DNA of 35,119 bases from IMG/VR virus record IMGVR_UViG_3300005613_000218, positions 1-35,119 of that record, one strand, 5' to 3'. Source of the stretch: a virus. Numbering within the stretch: position 1 is the first letter of the stretch; every line of letters starts with the position of its first letter. Below the pieces are notes generated by a model. That model was given only the letters and a program-made list of their open reading frames with translations, did no database searches and was not told the DNA's origin. Made by a program: the position numbers and the translations under genes. Below are positions 21,840 to 29,444 of the stretch, in pieces.

Positions 21840-22592
21840 ATGAGTAACCTAAAAAGGGTTTTACACGTTTCCGATTGCCATCATCCATTCGTTAATAAAT
21901 CAGCCTGGAAGTTACTTCTCGATGTTGGTAAAGCATTAAAGCCCCATGAAATTGTTATCCATGGCGACTTTTTTGATTTCTATTCTGTCTCACGACATCT
22001 TCTTGACCCGCAAATGGATTTTAGAACTTGGAAAGATGAAATGGCCGCAGCAAGAGAAGGCCTTGATGAGCTGATAAGAGAAGTTCCGCACAAAAGTCTT
22101 GTTTATTTAGAGGGCAACCACGAAAAGAGACTGATAAAATACATCCATGAAAAAGCGCCAAAACTTGCAGGACTCTTTAAAGCAGAAGAGTGCATGGGAT
22201 TACCTAGAGATATTAAATACATCCCCTATGGCCAAATGGGTAAATACGTCATTGGCAATCTTGTATGCGTGCATGGTTCTCGTGCTGGCGAAAACCCAGC
22301 TGCCTCAATGGTCAAAAAGTTTAGATCGTCTGTTATCTTCGGACACACACACAAAATCCAGGAATACCACATCCAAAACGCCCACGGAGAAGACTTTGTT
22401 GCCCTAAACATTGGGTGGCTTGGAAATCAGCGTCAGGCTGCCGATTACATCCAGGACATATCCGACTGGACTCTTGGCTTTGGAATCACCTGGCATAAGC
22501 CGAGCGGCGCGTTCTTTCATCAATTGGTGCAGATTTATGTCGAGAAAGGGACCCATCAATGCCTATTCAAAGACGTAGTCTTCAAAAGATAA
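21840..22592 (+). CDS. Calcineurin-like metallophosphoesterase
   Basis: The product is 250 residues. All five motifs of the family are present in order: SDCHHPF (D-x-H, about residue 11), IHGDFFD (GD, about 41), LEGNHEKR (GNHE, about 91), VHGS (about 144) and FGHTHK (GHTH, about 168). The metals are expected to be Mn, Fe or similar. Such enzymes in phages include protein, RNA and nucleotide phosphatases and nucleases; the substrate here cannot be told. It sits after the terminase and is preceded by a weak GGGCGG ribosome site. Confidence 0.85.
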   Translation: MSNLKRVLHVSDCHHPFVNKSAWKLLLDVGKALKPHEIVIHGDFFDFYSVSRHLLDPQMDFRTWKDEMAAAREGLDELIREVPHKSLVYLEGNHEKRLIKYIHEKAPKLAGLFKAEECMGLPRDIKYIPYGQMGKYVIGNLVCVHGSRAGENPAASMVKKFRSSVIFGHTHKIQEYHIQNAHGEDFVALNIGWLGNQRQAADYIQDISDWTLGFGITWHKPSGAFFHQLVQIYVEKGTHQCLFKDVVFKR

Positions 22593-22813
22593 AACCAAAG
22601 GACCTGGTTGAGGTTACTTTTTTAGACCATGTTTCAACCGTTGGGGGCGTATCTGAACCCATTATGTGCAGGGTAATAGGCGAAGTTATTGCTATGGACA
22701 AACAAGCTATTTGTACTGCAAGTTGGCTTTCAATGGATAACGAAGCACATAATTGTGACAGCCACACAATTCTTATTGCGACAATAAAATCAATAAAAAA
22801 ATTAAAGAGATAG
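22559..22813 (+). CDS. Unknown 84-residue protein
   Basis: The start is 34 bases inside the phosphoesterase gene, with AAAGGG eight bases upstream. The protein is basic at both ends with a beta-rich middle (DLVEVTFLDHVSTVGG, CRVIGEVIAMDKQAICTASW), suggesting a small barrel. It is the last gene of the early/packaging unit. No family recognised. Confidence 0.5.
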   Translation: MPIQRRSLQKIKPKDLVEVTFLDHVSTVGGVSEPIMCRVIGEVIAMDKQAICTASWLSMDNEAHNCDSHTILIATIKSIKKLKR

Positions 22814-22861
22814 TCCCCCCAAGGCCTTCGGGTATCTGGGTTTAGTTAGCCTTGAAGGGAC
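22813..22861 (+). other. Long-range hairpin after the packaging genes
   Basis: GTCCC (22813-22817) pairs with GGGAC (22857-22861) and CAAGGC (22820-22825) pairs with GCCTTG (22849-22854), leaving only a two-base internal bulge each side. It starts on the last base of the stop codon. There is no T run after it, so it is not a classical terminator alone; an mRNA 3' stabiliser or processing site is possible. Confidence 0.4.
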
Positions 22862-22867
22862 CACTGT

Positions 22868-22926
22868 GCGTTTTCGTTGGTTTTTCGTTTCTTTGGGGAA
22901 GAAACAACGCTGCTTTTTACTATTTT
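22868..22926 (+). terminator. Probable terminator at the end of the early/packaging unit
   Basis: GTTTCTT-TGGGG-AAGAAAC (22887-22905) is a perfect 7-bp hairpin. It is flanked by a further GCGTT/AACGC pair (22868-22872 with 22906-22910), and T-rich sequence follows (TGCTTTTTACTATTTTT). The stem is A/T-rich, so strength is uncertain, but the position between two transcription units fits. Confidence 0.5.
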
Positions 22927-22955
22927 TAAACAAAACCGCAAGCTTTTTTATCAAT

Positions 22956-22981
22956 TTGTCCTAAACAACCAACTTTGTAAC
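22956..22981 (+). promoter_or_regulatory. Conserved 26-bp intergenic element, copy B
   Basis: TTGTCC followed by TAAACAACCAACTTTGTAAC, located after the terminator region and 46 bases before the first head gene. Five bases downstream is a CTGTC-actaaac-GACAG hairpin (22986-23002). It matches copies A and C over the same 26 positions and is probably the promoter or activator site of the head operon. Confidence 0.65.
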
Positions 22982-23027
22982 AAAACTGTCACTAAACGAC
23001 AGGATCAAACAAAACCTTGGAGCCACA

Positions 23028-23255
23028 ATGTCCCTGCCATTTGCACTTAAAGAAGACGATAAAAAAGGAGCCGCCGTGATTGTAGAGCATCGAAGTGAGC
23101 GCGAAGAGCGCCCAAGAAATTTAGGATTAGAAGCCGCAGCAGAAGAACTTTTAAAAGCAATGGAACGAAAAGACGTGCAAGGCATGGCCAATGCTCTAAC
23201 CAGTGCTTTTTATCTTCTAGACGCAATGCCACACGCTGAGGGAGAGCACGAGTAA
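23028..23255 (+). CDS. Small head-operon protein
   Basis: The product is 75 residues, with GGAG six bases before the ATG. It is charged at the N-terminus, then forms a helix (LEAAAEELLKAMERKDVQGM, ALTSAFYLLDAMPHAEG). Similar short acidic helical proteins often precede the portal gene in environmental podoviruses. It is the first gene after element B. The stop overlaps the next start (TAATG). Confidence 0.6.
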   Translation: MSLPFALKEDDKKGAAVIVEHRSEREERPRNLGLEAAAEELLKAMERKDVQGMANALTSAFYLLDAMPHAEGEHE

Positions 23256-23950
23256 TGCCGCTCATCGAAGGTAAATCAAAAAAAACGCTCCAAAAGAATA
23301 TTAAAACAGAAATCGAGTCGGGCCGTGACCCAAAACAGGCTGTTGCTATTGCCTATGCTGTAAAGCGAAGAAACATGGCAAAGGGCGGCGGATTGTACGC
23401 AAACATACACGCTAAGCGTGAAAGAATTGCTGAAGGAAGCGGCGAGAAGATGAGAAAGCCTGGAAGCGAAGGTGCTCCTACGGCAGACGCATTTAAACAA
23501 GCAGAAAAAACAGCCAACATGGCTGAAGGGGGAATGATGAAAGAAGCAATGTGCGCCCATGGTGGCAGAGTAAGCTGCAACAAGGGCTGTTACGCTGAAG
23601 GTGGAATGGTGCAAAACGAAAAACTAAATCCACATCATCAGCCCGCAATGGACCCGCAATTGAAACACCAAATTGCAACAATGAAAAAGCCCGGCATGAA
23701 TTTAAGCGAAGTTGCTAAGCTTGCAATGGGCGGAGTCGTTGAGCAAATCATGAAAGAACGAAAGAAAATGGCCGAAGGCGGAATGGTTGAAGAAGAAGAA
23801 AGACTTAGAGAGCCTGACTTTGAACCCGCGATGGACTTTTCTAATTACAATTATATGGAAGACGACGAGCACGATGTTGAGCCCGTTGAGATGAGCAACA
23901 AACTTGTCGGCCAAATCATGACGGATAGGAAAAAAAGAGTTTCAAGCTAA
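23255..23950 (+). CDS. Repeat-containing head-operon protein with EGGMV motifs
   Basis: The product is 231 residues. The N-terminal 45 residues (MPLIEGKSKKTLQKNIKTEI, then DPKQAVAIAYAVKRRNM) match a conserved module seen in many podoviruses. The remainder is low in secondary structure and repeats short motifs: MAKGGG, MAEGGMM, YAEGGMV, MAEGGMV, with a CAHGGRVSCNKGC cysteine patch that could bind metal. The C-terminal part is acidic. The same EGGMV tag ends the portal protein. Its location before the portal suggests a head assembly or internal virion role, but this is not established. Confidence 0.6.
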   Translation: MPLIEGKSKKTLQKNIKTEIESGRDPKQAVAIAYAVKRRNMAKGGGLYANIHAKRERIAEGSGEKMRKPGSEGAPTADAFKQAEKTANMAEGGMMKEAMCAHGGRVSCNKGCYAEGGMVQNEKLNPHHQPAMDPQLKHQIATMKKPGMNLSEVAKLAMGGVVEQIMKERKKMAEGGMVEEEERLREPDFEPAMDFSNYNYMEDDEHDVEPVEMSNKLVGQIMTDRKKRVSS

Positions 23951-24177
23951 TGGATTTAAAGGACTTAAAAGACCTTCTTCGGGTTTTACGAGATAAGGGC
24001 GTTACAGAATACGAATGCCAGGGAGTAAGACTAAAACTTTCAGAAGACGCCCCTTTATCTAAATACAAACGGCGGCAAGAGTTTGCAGAAATCGAAGGTG
24101 AGCCCGAGCTGACCGAAGAAGAACGGCTTTTTTACTCTGCGATTCCCCCCATGCAAGCAATTGAAGAACAACAATGA
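23950..24177 (+). CDS. Small protein before the portal
   Basis: The product is 75 residues, coupled on both sides (TAATG upstream, ATGA downstream). The first 32 residues (MDLKDLKDLLRVLRDKGV, then TEYECQGVRLKLSED) are a short helix-strand unit; the rest is acidic and probably disordered. Short proteins of this type commonly precede portal genes. Function unknown. Confidence 0.6.
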   Translation: MDLKDLKDLLRVLRDKGVTEYECQGVRLKLSEDAPLSKYKRRQEFAEIEGEPELTEEERLFYSAIPPMQAIEEQQ

Positions 24178-26093
24178 GTTTAAAAACAACTTTAAAATCT
24201 AATAGCGGAAGAACAACCAGAGTCTATAAGACTACTGACATGGGGATGCAAATAGATAAAGGCTACAGATGGTGGGAAGCGAGAACAACCGAAGAACGAA
24301 AAAACCAACTTCTTGCCACTGTAGCTTTTTTAAAACAAGGCCAAAAGTTTAGACAAGAAGAGGCGAGGGTTTACAGTCAACTATATACTGGAAAGCCAAT
24401 GGTCGGGTATGCAGGCCCCGCGTTCAGTAAAGTGAGTAACCCGCTCAATATTTCTCCAGGAAGACCCACATACAACCTTATTTCCTCTGTTGCTGACACT
24501 TTAGTTAGTAAACTCACTCAAGATAGGCCTGTGCCTGTATTTCTTACCGACAACGGCGATTACAAAGAAAGAAATTTAGCAAAGAAACTCAATGATTTCA
24601 TTTTAGGAGAGTTTTACAGAACAAAAGCTTACCAAATGGGAGAACAGCTTTTGGTCGATGCTCTTGTGCAAGGCACTGGAGTTTTAAAGATACATGAGAC
24701 CATGGACAAAAAGGTTGGCATCGAAAGAGTTTTGCCAATCGAACTTTTTGTGGATTTAGAGGAAGCAAGATTTGGCAATCCTAGAAGAATGTATCAAGTG
24801 AAATACATGGATAGGGCCATGGTTGAGAGTGCCTTTCCTAAGCATAAAGCAATGGCCGCTTCTGCTGACAAAGGAATTTTAGAGCAAAGTGACGCAGCTA
24901 GAAGCGTTGCTGATTTAGTAGTCGTTGTTGAGGGATGGGCATTACCAAGCGGTGAAGATACAAACGACGGCTATCACTCTATTGTTTGCAGCCAAGGTGA
25001 GCTCTTTGGAGAAAAGTGGACCAAACAAGAATTTCCTTTTGTGTTTTTGCATCACAAGAAAAGGCCTGAAGGATTTTGGGCGCAAGGAGTTGCTGAGAGC
25101 CTCATGGGCACGCAGCTAACTTTAAATGATTTACTTATCACCATTGCCCAATCGATTAGAACAATGGGAGTGCCAAGAGTATTTGTGGAAGAAGGAAGCA
25201 AAGTAAATAAGGCTTCATTTCAAAATAAAGTTGGGGTTATAATTCCTTATCGTGGCACCGCTCCTATTTTTGCTGTTAGCCCATCAAACGCTCCCGAGCT
25301 GTACGAAGAAAGAGCACGACTCATACAATTCGGTTTTGAGCAAGAGGGTCTGTCCATGCTTTCGGCAACGAGCCAAAAGCCAGCGGGTCTCAATTCAGGA
25401 GAAGCACAAAGAGTATATCAGGACATCAACTCAGACAGATTTGCGTCGCTAGAAAGAAGGTATACAAACTTTTATGTGGATTTGGCTTACCAAATTATTG
25501 ATAAGGCCCTTGATATCGCAAAGCGAGATGGAAGCTATACTACAATCTTTACAGACAGAAAACGAGGCTGCAAACAAATCGAGCTACCAAAAATCAAAAT
25601 GCTCGAAGACCCGTTCGTTATTCAAGCCTACGTTCAATCGTCACTCCCGAAAGACCCAGCCGGAAGACTGCAAAAAGTAACCGAAATGATTCAAGCCAAT
25701 ATGGTTACGATCCAAGAGGGTCGAAGACTTCTTGATTTTCCTGATCTTGGCCAAGTGGAAACGCTTGCAAATGCTTCTGAAGAAAGAATCTATTTCATTC
25801 TTGATGAGATTATTGAGAACGGTGTTTACGAAGGGCCCGACCAATTTATGAACCTTGCAAAGGCCACTGAAATCGTCACGCAATACATCAATCTTTACTC
25901 AACCTGTAAGCTTGAAGAAGAAAAGCTTCAAATGCTTCGAGACTTCTTTGCAGAAATTCAAGACTTGCAAATGGCTGCAATGCCACAACCTCCGATGATG
26001 CCTCCTGGAGGGGGAATTGAGAATCAATTAGCTGTGCCTGAAGCATTACCGAGCAGTCCAATGCTTCCGATGTCAGAAGGCGGAATGGTTTAA
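24174..26093 (+). CDS. Portal protein
   Basis: The product is 639 residues, within the usual range of podovirus portals. Recognisable pieces are the YTGKPMVGYAG and RPTYNLISSVADTLVSKL region near the N-terminus, the stem/clip regions with VVVEGWALPSGED, EGFWAQGVAESLMGTQLTLND, a central helix block, and an MVTIQEGRRLLDFPDLGQ segment near the C-terminus. The last 40 residues are Met/Pro-rich and end in SEGGMV. Twelve copies form the ring through which DNA enters and leaves. It stands between the small head genes and the scaffold. Confidence 0.85.
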   Translation: MSLKTTLKSNSGRTTRVYKTTDMGMQIDKGYRWWEARTTEERKNQLLATVAFLKQGQKFRQEEARVYSQLYTGKPMVGYAGPAFSKVSNPLNISPGRPTYNLISSVADTLVSKLTQDRPVPVFLTDNGDYKERNLAKKLNDFILGEFYRTKAYQMGEQLLVDALVQGTGVLKIHETMDKKVGIERVLPIELFVDLEEARFGNPRRMYQVKYMDRAMVESAFPKHKAMAASADKGILEQSDAARSVADLVVVVEGWALPSGEDTNDGYHSIVCSQGELFGEKWTKQEFPFVFLHHKKRPEGFWAQGVAESLMGTQLTLNDLLITIAQSIRTMGVPRVFVEEGSKVNKASFQNKVGVIIPYRGTAPIFAVSPSNAPELYEERARLIQFGFEQEGLSMLSATSQKPAGLNSGEAQRVYQDINSDRFASLERRYTNFYVDLAYQIIDKALDIAKRDGSYTTIFTDRKRGCKQIELPKIKMLEDPFVIQAYVQSSLPKDPAGRLQKVTEMIQANMVTIQEGRRLLDFPDLGQVETLANASEERIYFILDEIIENGVYEGPDQFMNLAKATEIVTQYINLYSTCKLEEEKLQMLRDFFAEIQDLQMAAMPQPPMMPPGGGIENQLAVPEALPSSPMLPMSEGGMV

Positions 26094-26113
26094 CCTTTTT
26101 AGCAAACAATAAT

Positions 26114-26127
26114 CTCGTCGCAACGAG
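26114..26127 (+). other. Short hairpin in the scaffold leader
   Basis: CTCGT-CGCA-ACGAG forms a 5-bp stem just before the AAAGGA ribosome site of the scaffold gene. Upstream AGCAAACAATAAT faintly recalls the late element. Probably a translation or RNA-stability element. Confidence 0.35.
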
Positions 26128-26140
26128 GAAAGGAACAACA

Positions 26141-27238
26141 ATGCCACTCAACGTAGAACCACGCGCTAATCCAGCACCACAAACGTCAACCCCAACGGCA
26201 AGACCACAAGTAAATTACGGTACACCTACGCCAACAACGGCAAGGGTCGAAGCCTTAAAGCAAAAACTAATCAATCCTACTCAACAACAGACTGCGGCAC
26301 CAAGGGTTGCTGGAAGTACAGCTAGACAAGAACAATATTCTAAGCAGCCACATCAAGCACCAAAACAAATTCCTCAACAAAATCAACAACGTACACAGCC
26401 AATGCAAGACATTGAGCCGCCCCCAGGGGGAATGCCAGCTGCTAATGTAGAGGCCCCAGCTAGTGATACAGTGTCACAAACAACCAATATTGTTGAGACA
26501 GCGGAAGAACCATCTTCGGAAGCAACCGAGAAGCCCGTTAGTCCTCAATTTGTCGCTCTCGCAAAACAAGAGCGAGCAATTCGGAAAGCCCGACAAGAGC
26601 TAAAGGCGCAGCAGGAGTCTTGGGAGCGTGAGAAAGCGACTCATATCAATCTCGAGCAGCTCAAAGCTGATCCGCTTAAAGCACTTGCCGAAGCTGGCAT
26701 CTCTTACGATCGCCTGACCGAGTTACAGCTAGGTCAGGTCAATCCAGATCCAAATCAACAACTTCTCGACAAGATTGCAGAACTGGAAAACAGACTCGCG
26801 CAAGTAGACGAGCAATTTACGAAACGTGATACAGCTCAGTACGAAGCCGCGGTCAATCAGATTCGTAACGATGTAAAGCTTTTGGTCGATTCTGATCCTA
26901 CGTTTGAAACAATCAAGGAAACTGGCGAGACAGAATCCGTGGTTGAACTTATTAGAAAGGTCTTTGACGCTGAAGGAACTATCCTCGCTGTAGAGGAAGC
27001 CGCCCGATTAGTCGAAGATAAGCTTTTAGAGAATAAGCTTGCTGAAATCGAAAAGCTTTCAAAACTTTCTAAATTTAAGTCGCGTTTAGGAAAGCTGGCA
27101 GAGACCCCAGCAGAAGCAAGTGAGTTGCAGCAACAACAAACCGCCACGACTCTTACAAACGAAGGTACGGTTAGCCGTCCTTTAAGTGCAAGGGAGCGGG
27201 CAATTCAAGCATTTGAAAAAGCTAAGTCTAACGGCTGA
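26141..27238 (+). CDS. Scaffolding protein
   Basis: The product is 365 residues, with AAAGGA ahead of the ATG. The first 145 residues are Pro/Gln/Thr/Ala-rich and probably disordered; the middle is a long charged helix (KQERAIRKARQELKAQQESW onward) and the end is basic (LSARERAIQAFEKAKSNG). This disordered arm, coiled rod and basic tail is the usual scaffold layout, and it lies directly between portal and major capsid. It would guide prohead assembly and leave the shell before or during packaging. Confidence 0.75.
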   Translation: MPLNVEPRANPAPQTSTPTARPQVNYGTPTPTTARVEALKQKLINPTQQQTAAPRVAGSTARQEQYSKQPHQAPKQIPQQNQQRTQPMQDIEPPPGGMPAANVEAPASDTVSQTTNIVETAEEPSSEATEKPVSPQFVALAKQERAIRKARQELKAQQESWEREKATHINLEQLKADPLKALAEAGISYDRLTELQLGQVNPDPNQQLLDKIAELENRLAQVDEQFTKRDTAQYEAAVNQIRNDVKLLVDSDPTFETIKETGETESVVELIRKVFDAEGTILAVEEAARLVEDKLLENKLAEIEKLSKLSKFKSRLGKLAETPAEASELQQQQTATTLTNEGTVSRPLSARERAIQAFEKAKSNG

Positions 27239-27285
27239 ATGGTTCGGCCAAAAGAGGCTTAGCTATTTAACCAAGGACTAAAACA

Positions 27286-28593
27286 ATGCCTACATTTGCT
27301 AGCTCGTCCAGCTCGATTGCAGTTCTTAAGGAATTGTATGTCGATAATTCGGACTTTATGAAAGACTTGGTCTATTCGAAGAATCCGCTTTTTGCTTTGA
27401 TGCCAAAAAACGAATCTACGGATGGACTAGCTGGAAAATACATTCCAGTCCCAATTCAATACGGAAACCCAATGGGCCGTTCGCATACATTTGCTGACGC
27501 CCAAACAAACCAAACACCGAACGCTTACCAAAGCTTCTTTGTTTATGTTGTTCAAGATTACCAATTGATCACCATCACCAACTTGCTTATTGAACAAACA
27601 AAAAGCAATGCTGGCGCTTTTGTTGACGAAATGAAGCGACAAATGGATGGCGGTATCAAGAACCTTTCAAACAACATGGCGTTTGAATTGTTCCATTCCG
27701 GTACCGCTACTCGTGGCGTGATTGGCTCTGCCATCACTAACCCATCGGTTGGCGTCTACCAATTCACACTTCAAAATCCACAAGACGTGGTGCAATTTGA
27801 AGTTGGAATGACCATTCAGGCTGCTGCCACAGATGGTGGCGCTCCTATCAACGCTGGAACGGACCTGGCTCTGGTTAGCTCTGTGAACAGAGCAACTGGC
27901 GTCATCCAATTCACTGTTGTATCAGGTGCTCCTCAATCTAACTGGTCAAACGGAAACTTCCTGACAGTTGAAGGGGACATCCCTGTAACTGGGGGTTCCG
28001 GATCAGGACCATTAGGCTCAGTAGGTTCTTACCTTGCAGCTTCAGGCTTAGCAGCTTGGGTTCCTGCAACCAGCCCTGCGCTTTCAGATTCGTTCTGGGG
28101 CGTAAACCGGTCGGTTGATCCTACTCGTTTAGCAGGTCTTCGTTATGACGCTTCTTCGTACTCAATCGAAGAAGGCGTTGTTAACGCTCTTGCCTTTGCA
28201 AACCGAGAAGGCGCTGATCCAGATACCCTAATCCTGTCTTTCCAAAGCTACAGCGCATTGGAAAACGCTTTAGGAGCCAAAGTGCAATATGTGGACGTGA
28301 AACACGAAGAAGCAAACATTGCTTTTGAAGGTATTCGTTTCCACAGTGCTTATGGCTATGTAACTGTAATGGCCGACAGAAGCTGCCAGCCCCTAACAGG
28401 TTGGTGCTTGAGCATGGATACTTGGAAGCTTCGCTCTTTGGGCAAAGCCCCCCATATCCTAACTTACGGACTTGAAGGCTTAGAAGGTCTTCGAGTTGGT
28501 AACAGCGATGCTCTAGAAGTTCGCGTCGGTGCTTACTACAATTACACTTGCAATGCTCCTGGGTACAACCTTAGGATCACATTGTCGGCGTAG
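27286..28593 (+). CDS. Major capsid protein
   Basis: The product is 435 residues, with AAGGA nine bases before the ATG. The N-terminal region (LKELYVDNSDFMKDLVYSKN, PLFALMPKNESTDGLAGKYI) and the later VDEMKRQMDGGIKNLSNNMA helix are typical of HK97-fold capsid proteins of environmental podoviruses. Residues about 155-240 form a beta-rich, glycine-rich segment that looks like an inserted surface domain. The C-terminal part (ALENALGAKVQYVDVKHEEA, then WKLRSLGKAPHI) fits the A-domain. The gene is followed by a strong terminator, in keeping with high expression. Confidence 0.88.
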   Translation: MPTFASSSSSIAVLKELYVDNSDFMKDLVYSKNPLFALMPKNESTDGLAGKYIPVPIQYGNPMGRSHTFADAQTNQTPNAYQSFFVYVVQDYQLITITNLLIEQTKSNAGAFVDEMKRQMDGGIKNLSNNMAFELFHSGTATRGVIGSAITNPSVGVYQFTLQNPQDVVQFEVGMTIQAAATDGGAPINAGTDLALVSSVNRATGVIQFTVVSGAPQSNWSNGNFLTVEGDIPVTGGSGSGPLGSVGSYLAASGLAAWVPATSPALSDSFWGVNRSVDPTRLAGLRYDASSYSIEEGVVNALAFANREGADPDTLILSFQSYSALENALGAKVQYVDVKHEEANIAFEGIRFHSAYGYVTVMADRSCQPLTGWCLSMDTWKLRSLGKAPHILTYGLEGLEGLRVGNSDALEVRVGAYYNYTCNAPGYNLRITLSA

Positions 28594-28599
28594 TGCCGA

Positions 28600-28618
28600 T
28601 CGAGTTTGAGCGACTCGA
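28600..28618 (+). other. Small hairpin after the capsid stop
   Basis: TCGAGT-ttgagcg-ACTCGA is a perfect 6-bp stem seven bases after the capsid stop codon and 22 bases before the terminator. It may protect the capsid mRNA end. There is no T run after it. Confidence 0.4.
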
Positions 28619-28639
28619 CAAGATGCGTAAAGAACACTT

Positions 28640-28683
28640 CTTGGGGTGCAGGGCAAACGCCTTGTGCCCCGAGTTGTTTTTGG
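28640..28683 (+). terminator. Strong rho-independent terminator after the major capsid gene
   Basis: CTTGGGGTGCA (28640-28650) pairs with TGTGCCCCGAG (28663-28673) in an 11-bp stem with three wobble pairs, with additional AGG/CCT pairing inside, followed by TTGTTTTT. It ends exactly where copy C of the 26-bp element begins, marking a clean boundary between two transcription units. Confidence 0.8.
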
Positions 28684-28705
28684 CCTAAACAACCAATCAT
28701 GTAAG
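28680..28705 (+). promoter_or_regulatory. Conserved 26-bp intergenic element, copy C
   Basis: TTGGCC followed by TAAACAACCAATCATGTAAG. Its first bases overlap the T tract of the capsid terminator, and the hairpin CCCAAG-acgtc-CTTGGG (28706-28722) follows with no gap. The next gene starts 82 bases downstream. This is the clearest terminator-promoter junction in the window and the best evidence that the element starts transcription. Confidence 0.7.
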
Positions 28706-28733
28706 CCCAAGACGTCCTTGGGATACTACTCGC

Positions 28734-28775
28734 CGAAGTTCTGCCCACTTCGTTGCTAGGGAAATTAAGGGCGGA
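28734..28775 (+). other. Possible pseudoknot in the leader of the 28788 gene
   Basis: CGAAGT (28734-28739) pairs with ACTTCG (28747-28752), leaving the 7-base loop TCTGCCC. That entire loop can pair with GGGCGGA (28769-28775) with one G-U pair, and GGGCGGA lies one base before the AAGGA ribosome site. An H-type pseudoknot this close to the ribosome site could tune translation. Confidence 0.4.
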
Positions 28776-28787
28776 CAAGGACACATC

Positions 28788-29444
28788 ATGGCTAATCGAA
28801 ATTGGCTCTCCAATAAAATGTATCAAATGGAAGCTTACCCCGTACTGGTAAGCTGCAACTTCGTTGTAGACGAAGCAAACGTAAACGGTCTTGGTCAAAA
28901 ATTCTTAAAAGGCGCTGGAGTTAAAAATGTTTACATGAAAACTTCCGCAACTCCTGCTGCCGGCAATCCTAATCCAGAAGACGGAATTATCATGATTGAA
29001 CTAGAAGATAATTATAATCGTCTTCTTAACGGATTTGCTTCTGCCGTATCTCCTCTTGATGGATCTTCTCAAACAGCAACGGTTGCTGGAAATATTGCGG
29101 TAATCGTATCTTTAGGAACCGCCACACTTGCTCAATGGCAAGCAGCCGGTCTACCAGTTGGAGTCACTCCAGCTGTTGGAGTTGCTTTTGTCGCAACTGC
29201 AACTGGCACAATCGGTGGCTCCGCAGCCGTACAAGGAGTTGGCGTATCAGGCGGAGTAAGTCTTGAAACTTGCGGAAATACAAACTTAAGTTTGGCAAGA
29301 GCTAATAGCCCAGTAAACGGCGGAGGACTGGTTTATTTACAAGCCCTTGATGCTGCCGGTGCTAAGGTTGCTCCCGCTGACGACACAGTAATTGCCGTTA
29401 GCTTGTATCTTTCAAACAGTTCTGTAACTGTACAGGGACAGTAA
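28788..29444 (+). CDS. Abundant-type virion protein (head decoration or major structural)
   Basis: The product is 218 residues, with AAGGA seven bases before the ATG. It starts MANRNWLSNKMYQMEAYPVL, a start shared by a family of structural proteins that follow the capsid gene in many podoviruses; the rest is beta-rich with Gly/Ala/Val/Thr repeats (AAVQGVGVSGGVSLETCGN). It has its own strong signals: element C ahead and a terminator behind, which suggests high and separately timed expression. Decoration of the capsid surface is the best guess. Confidence 0.65.
   Translation: MANRNWLSNKMYQMEAYPVLVSCNFVVDEANVNGLGQKFLKGAGVKNVYMKTSATPAAGNPNPEDGIIMIELEDNYNRLLNGFASAVSPLDGSSQTATVAGNIAVIVSLGTATLAQWQAAGLPVGVTPAVGVAFVATATGTIGGSAAVQGVGVSGGVSLETCGNTNLSLARANSPVNGGGLVYLQALDAAGAKVAPADDTVIAVSLYLSNSSVTVQGQ

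Noticed and set aside
28680-28705. Reading the 26-bp element as a sigma-54 or ordinary sigma-70 promoter
   Set aside because: The GG and GC doublets of a -24/-12 site are not spaced correctly, and 17 bases after TTGGCC there is no TATAAT-like box in any copy.
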